Shown in pieces: positions 50,717 through 53,732 of a DNA stretch of 53,732 bases. The notes beneath the pieces are model-generated. The model did no database searches. It was not told where the DNA came from and saw only the letters and a program-made list of their open reading frames with translations. The stretch covers positions 1 through 53,732 of the forward strand of contig NC_007641.1 of the NCBI RefSeq assembly GCF_000013085.1, given 5' to 3'. The translations under genes and the position numbers were made by a program. The DNA comes from Rhodospirillum rubrum ATCC 11170 (GTDB lineage: Bacteria > Pseudomonadota > Alphaproteobacteria > Rhodospirillales > Rhodospirillaceae). The first letter of the stretch is position 1. Every line of letters begins with the position of its first letter.

Positions 50717-51597
50717 GAAATATGCCCCTTTTCTGTTTTCAGAACTTGCAATAAATATTGTCCATAAGATGTTTTACGTAAATTATAGGTCAGCTTTTCA
50801 AGCTGATCATCGCTGATATAGCCTAATCTCCAGGAAATTTCCTCGGGGCATGCCACCATGAGACCCTGACGGCTTTCCACCGTTCGGACAAAAGTCGCGG
50901 CCTCAAGCAGGCTGTCATACGTTCCCGTATCAAGCCAAGCGAAGCCTCTTCCCATGACTTCGACGCGAAGGCTTTTTTCTTTTAGATACATATTATTAAT
51001 ATCTGTTATTTCCAACTCACCGCGTGGCGAGGGCTTAACGTCCCTGGCATAATCTACAACTTTATCATCATAGAAATACAGACCAGTGACCGCATAGTTT
51101 GACTTTGGGTTTTTTGGCTTTTCTTCAATGGAAAGAGCATTTCCATCACTATCAAAGTCCACAACGCCGTAACGTTCCGGATCTTGGACATGATAACCAA
51201 ATACCGTCGCTCCGGAGGTCCGTGCAGCGGCCCGCCGCAATATCATCGGCAGGTCGTGGCCATGAAAAATGTTATCCCCGAGAACCAGCGCACAAGGCTC
51301 CCCGCCAACGAAGTCCGCACCAATCAGGAAGGCCTCGGCCAGTCCTCGAGGCTCGGCTTGCTCCGCATAGGAGAGGTTCAGGCCCCATTGGCTACCGTCT
51401 TTCAACATTTCGATAAAACGCGGAAGGTCGGTGGGCGTTGAAATGATCAGGACATCGCGAATTCCCGCCATCATCAGAACAGCCAAAGGATAATAGATCA
51501 TTGGTTTGTTATAGATTGGCAGAAGCTGCTTACAGACGGCATGCGTCATCGGATAGAGACGCGTACCAGACCCCCCGGCCAGAATAATTCCCTTCAT
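50713..51597 (-). CDS. rmlA: Glucose-1-phosphate thymidylyltransferase
   Basis: 294 aa from ATG 51597 ([18 protein letters not shown]); a longer frame upstream lies inside rmlD and is not used. The signature [20 protein letters not shown] is at residues 8-27; [13 protein letters not shown] near 110 carries the metal-binding Asp, and [19 protein letters not shown] lies near 213. First enzyme of dTDP-L-rhamnose synthesis, making dTDP-glucose. It is the last gene of the leftward rmlB-rmlD-rmlA operon, with start and rmlD stop overlapping by 4 bp. Confidence 0.96.
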   Translation of the reverse strand: MKGIILAGGSGTRLYPMTHAVCKQLLPIYNKPMIYYPLAVLMMAGIRDVLIISTPTDLPRFIEMLKDGSQWGLNLSYAEQAEPRGLAEAFLIGADFVGGEPCALVLGDNIFHGHDLPMILRRAAARTSGATVFGYHVQDPERYGVVDFDSDGNALSIEEKPKNPKSNYAVTGLYFYDDKVVDYARDVKPSPRGELEITDINNMYLKEKSLRVEVMGRGFAWLDTGTYDSLLEAATFVRTVESRQGLMVACPEEISWRLGYISDDQLEKLTYNLRKTSYGQYLLQVLKTEKGHIS

Positions 51598-52526
51598 CGT
51601 GACTCTCTTTTTCCTGAGGTTCCGAGTGTCTGCAGCACCTCGTCCAAGCCTTCCCGCCAAGAACGGGGACGAATGCCAAAGACCGCTTCGATCTGGGTAC
51701 AATCCAAAACCGAATTGACTGGCCGACGGGCCGGCGTGGGATACTGGGCCGTTGTGATCGGCAGGACGACGGGCCGTCGCCCTTCTTGCTTGGCCAGCCC
51801 AGCCATCACCGCATCGGCCAAGCCATACCACGTGGTGGGACCGGCTCCGACAAAGTGGTAAGTGCCCCAGCCTTCGCGCTGTCCGCCTCCGCGAGGTTTG
51901 TCATCGGTAAGCTGGCGAACGATGTCGATGATGGATGTGGCGATATCGGAGGCCGCGGTTGGACACCCATACTGATCAGCGACCACGCGCAGCTCGTCAC
52001 GCTCTCGGCCAAGACGGAGCATTGTTTTTACGAAATTGTGACCATGGGCTGAAAAGACCCAGGCGGTGCGCAAGATAATATGACGCTCCCAAACCGCGCG
52101 CAGGGCCGCTTCCCCCGCTTCCTTGCTCGCCCCATAGACTCCAAGGGGAGCGACGGGATCGGTCTCCCGGTAGGGCTCTTGCTTTTGTCCGTCGAACACA
52201 TAGTCCGTAGAGAGATGAAGAAGGGGGATGTGAGCCCGAGCACAGGCCTCCGCCAACCACCGGGGTCCATCCCGATTCACCGCAAAGGCGGCCTCGGGAT
52301 CGGTCTCGGCTTTATCAACAGCCGTATAGGCTGCGGCGTTTATGACGAAAGCCCAAGGCTGATCGGCAACGCCGGCGCTCACGGATCCTTGATTGCTCAA
52401 ATCGATCCGCTTGCGGTCACGGACGACGGGGACAAGCCCGGAGGGCCACTTGGCGGCCGCCAGCTCGCTTCCCACCTGCCCGGTACCGAGAATGAGAACC
52501 GGTCGGCTGCGCCCGAGATCGGTCAT
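51594..52526 (-). CDS. rmlD: dTDP-4-dehydrorhamnose reductase
   Basis: 310 aa from ATG 52526 ([20 protein letters not shown]). Rossmann motif GTGQVGSEL near 15; [20 protein letters not shown] near 70; the STDYVFDG motif near 118; and YGASKEAGE with catalytic YxxxK near 143. It performs the final NADPH-dependent step to dTDP-L-rhamnose. It begins 3 bp after the rmlB stop, so tightly coupled. Confidence 0.95.
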   Translation of the reverse strand: MTDLGRSRPVLILGTGQVGSELAAAKWPSGLVPVVRDRKRIDLSNQGSVSAGVADQPWAFVINAAAYTAVDKAETDPEAAFAVNRDGPRWLAEACARAHIPLLHLSTDYVFDGQKQEPYRETDPVAPLGVYGASKEAGEAALRAVWERHIILRTAWVFSAHGHNFVKTMLRLGRERDELRVVADQYGCPTAASDIATSIIDIVRQLTDDKPRGGGQREGWGTYHFVGAGPTTWYGLADAVMAGLAKQEGRRPVVLPITTAQYPTPARRPVNSVLDCTQIEAVFGIRPRSWREGLDEVLQTLGTSGKRESR

Positions 52527-52528
52527 TT

Positions 52529-53584
52529 TTATCGGGCTGCCAAGGTGCCGAGCCGACCGCCATCGTAGACCTGGTCCCGCAAGGGGCGCCACCATGCCTC
52601 GTTGTCGAGATACCATTGAATGGTCTTGCGGATACCGGTTTCAAAGGTTTCCACGGGCTGCCAGCCCAATTCGCCATGAATCCTCGAGGCATCGATGGCA
52701 TAGCGGAAATCATGCCCCGGCCGGTCCTGGACATAGGTGATCAGCGCGCGCCGCGGCTTCTCAGCGGGCACAAGCTCATCAAGCAAATCGCACACGGTCG
52801 TCACGATATCGATGTTCCGGCGCTCTGCCGCTCCCCCCACATTGTAACTCTCCCCGGGCTGGCCTTTGGTCAGCACCGCCCACAGGGCTCTGGCATGGTC
52901 TTCGACATGAAGCCAATCCCGGATGTTCTGGCCCTGGCCATAGACGGGAAGCGGCTTCCCTTCCAGTCCGTTGAGGATCATCAGCGGGATCAATTTCTCG
53001 GGAAACTGACGGGGACCATAATTGTTGGAGCAATTGCTGATCACCGTGGGCAGCCCGTAGGTATGGTGCCAGGCATTGACCAAGTGATCCGATCCCGCCT
53101 TCGAAGCGGAATAGGGCGAGTTCGGCGAATAAGGTGTGGCTTCGGTGAAAGCCCCGATCTCGCCGAGCGAGCCGTAGACTTCGTCCGTAGAAATATGGTG
53201 AAAGCGAAAGGCCGCCTTGCGCTCGGCAGACAGCGCCGACCAATAGCGGCGGGCGGCTTCCAAAAGAGTATAGGTTCCGAGAAGGTTGGTTTCGATGAAG
53301 GCCGCGGGACCATCGATCGAGCGATCGACATGGCTCTCCGCGGCAAGATGCATGACGGCATCGGGCTGATGGGTGGCGAAGAGGCGATCAAGGGCCGCCG
53401 CGTCCCGGATATCCGCCTTCTCAAACTGGTACCGGGAACTTCCGGCAACCTCCGCCAGAGAGGCCAGATTAGCCGCATAGGTCAGGGCATCCACGTTGAC
53501 GACGGACGCATCGGTGGCGCTCATAAGGTGGTGCACAACTGCCGAACCGATGAAGCCCGCGCCTCCTGTGACAAGAATCTTCAC
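52529..53584 (-). CDS. rmlB: dTDP-glucose 4,6-dehydratase
   Basis: 351 aa. [20 protein letters not shown] at the N-terminus (NAD site), [20 protein letters not shown] near 80, [13 protein letters not shown] near 130 with the catalytic Thr-Asp-Glu, and [12 protein letters not shown] near 159 with Yxxx[21 protein letters not shown] is another RmlB signature. First gene of the leftward rmlBDA operon; its promoter must lie in 53585-53732 or across the circle junction. Confidence 0.96.
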   Translation of the reverse strand: MKILVTGGAGFIGSAVVHHLMSATDASVVNVDALTYAANLASLAEVAGSSRYQFEKADIRDAAALDRLFATHQPDAVMHLAAESHVDRSIDGPAAFIETNLLGTYTLLEAARRYWSALSAERKAAFRFHHISTDEVYGSLGEIGAFTEATPYSPNSPYSASKAGSDHLVNAWHHTYGLPTVISNCSNNYGPRQFPEKLIPLMILNGLEGKPLPVYGQGQNIRDWLHVEDHARALWAVLTKGQPGESYNVGGAAERRNIDIVTTVCDLLDELVPAEKPRRALITYVQDRPGHDFRYAIDASRIHGELGWQPVETFETGIRKTIQWYLDNEAWWRPLRDQVYDGGRLGTLAAR

Positions 53585-53732
53585 GGCTTAGCCCTTCCAG
53601 AACATGAATTTAGCGGATTGATCGTCTGTCTTGCACCAAGTCCCCCAAGCCAATCAAGGCCTATCATGGCGCCCGCCGTCATGTCCTCTACTCTCTTTCA
53701 AGGCGCTATCAAAGGCATGTTCCCTTTATGGA
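53585..53732. other. Upstream region of the rmlBDA operon (joins position 1 if circular)
   Basis: 148 bp with no gene. Together with positions 1-160 it would form an intergenic space of about 310 bp between rmlB (leftward) and the parA control region. I see no certain promoter, repeat or RNA in it. Confidence 0.4.

Overview
The window reads as a complete or nearly complete alphaproteobacterial plasmid. It carries two iteron-type replication modules, one ParA/ribbon-helix-helix partition locus, three addiction-type or HEPN/MNT gene pairs or fragments, and no rRNA, tRNA or core metabolism. The length (53,732 bp) and gene content match my memory of the single plasmid of the purple bacterium Rhodospirillum rubrum ATCC 11170. 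That is recall, not a search result. If it is right, the molecule is circular and position 53732 joins position 1.

Layout. 1-1.2 kb: parA plus an 82-aa RHH partner with short repeated sites. 1.3-9.9 kb: glycosyltransferases, a sugar epimerase/dehydratase and a 1236-aa multidomain transferase. 10.2-22.4 kb: mobile-element graveyard. It holds two inverted, apparently identical 1439-bp IS256-family copies whose target duplications are swapped (a 2.2-kb inversion), an IncP/RP4-like oriT with a traK stub, two different Tn3-family remnants, a broken tyrosine recombinase, a HepT/MntA pair, and a LysR-controlled methyltransferase/efflux operon (16.4-20.5 kb). 22.5-23.7 kb: first replicon (RPA-family Rep, four iterons at exact 21-bp spacing, DnaA box). 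24.4-27.7 kb: SapC-like protein and a Wzm/Wzt polysaccharide ABC exporter. 27.7-28.9 kb: second replicon (RepA-like initiator, 17-bp iterons, two DnaA boxes). 29-38 kb: two RTX/S-layer-like proteins sharing an N-terminal repeat, a methyltransferase, a RAYT transposase with six REP-like palindromes, an AbrB/Doc toxin-antitoxin pair and a DUF6447-type protein. 38.3-53.6 kb: rmlC, type I secretion ABC/HlyD pair, an XRE regulator, a frameshifted secreted-type protein, a double glycosyltransferase, manB-manC-gmd, and divergent rmlB-rmlD-rmlA.

How it fits together. Most of the non-mobile DNA looks like one programme: build nucleotide sugars (dTDP-L-rhamnose by RmlABCD, GDP-mannose and GDP-4-keto-6-deoxymannose by ManB/ManC/Gmd), assemble and export a surface glycan (glycosyltransferases plus Wzm/Wzt), and secrete calcium-binding surface-layer proteins by a type I system. 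This parallels the Caulobacter S-layer arrangement, in which a type I secreted RTX S-layer protein is held by O-polysaccharide. No outer-membrane TolC partner is present, so it would have to come from the chromosome.

The 10-24 kb block (own Rep and oriV, oriT, Tn3 and IS remnants) looks like the residue of a second, once transmissible plasmid that fused with the surface-glycan plasmid.
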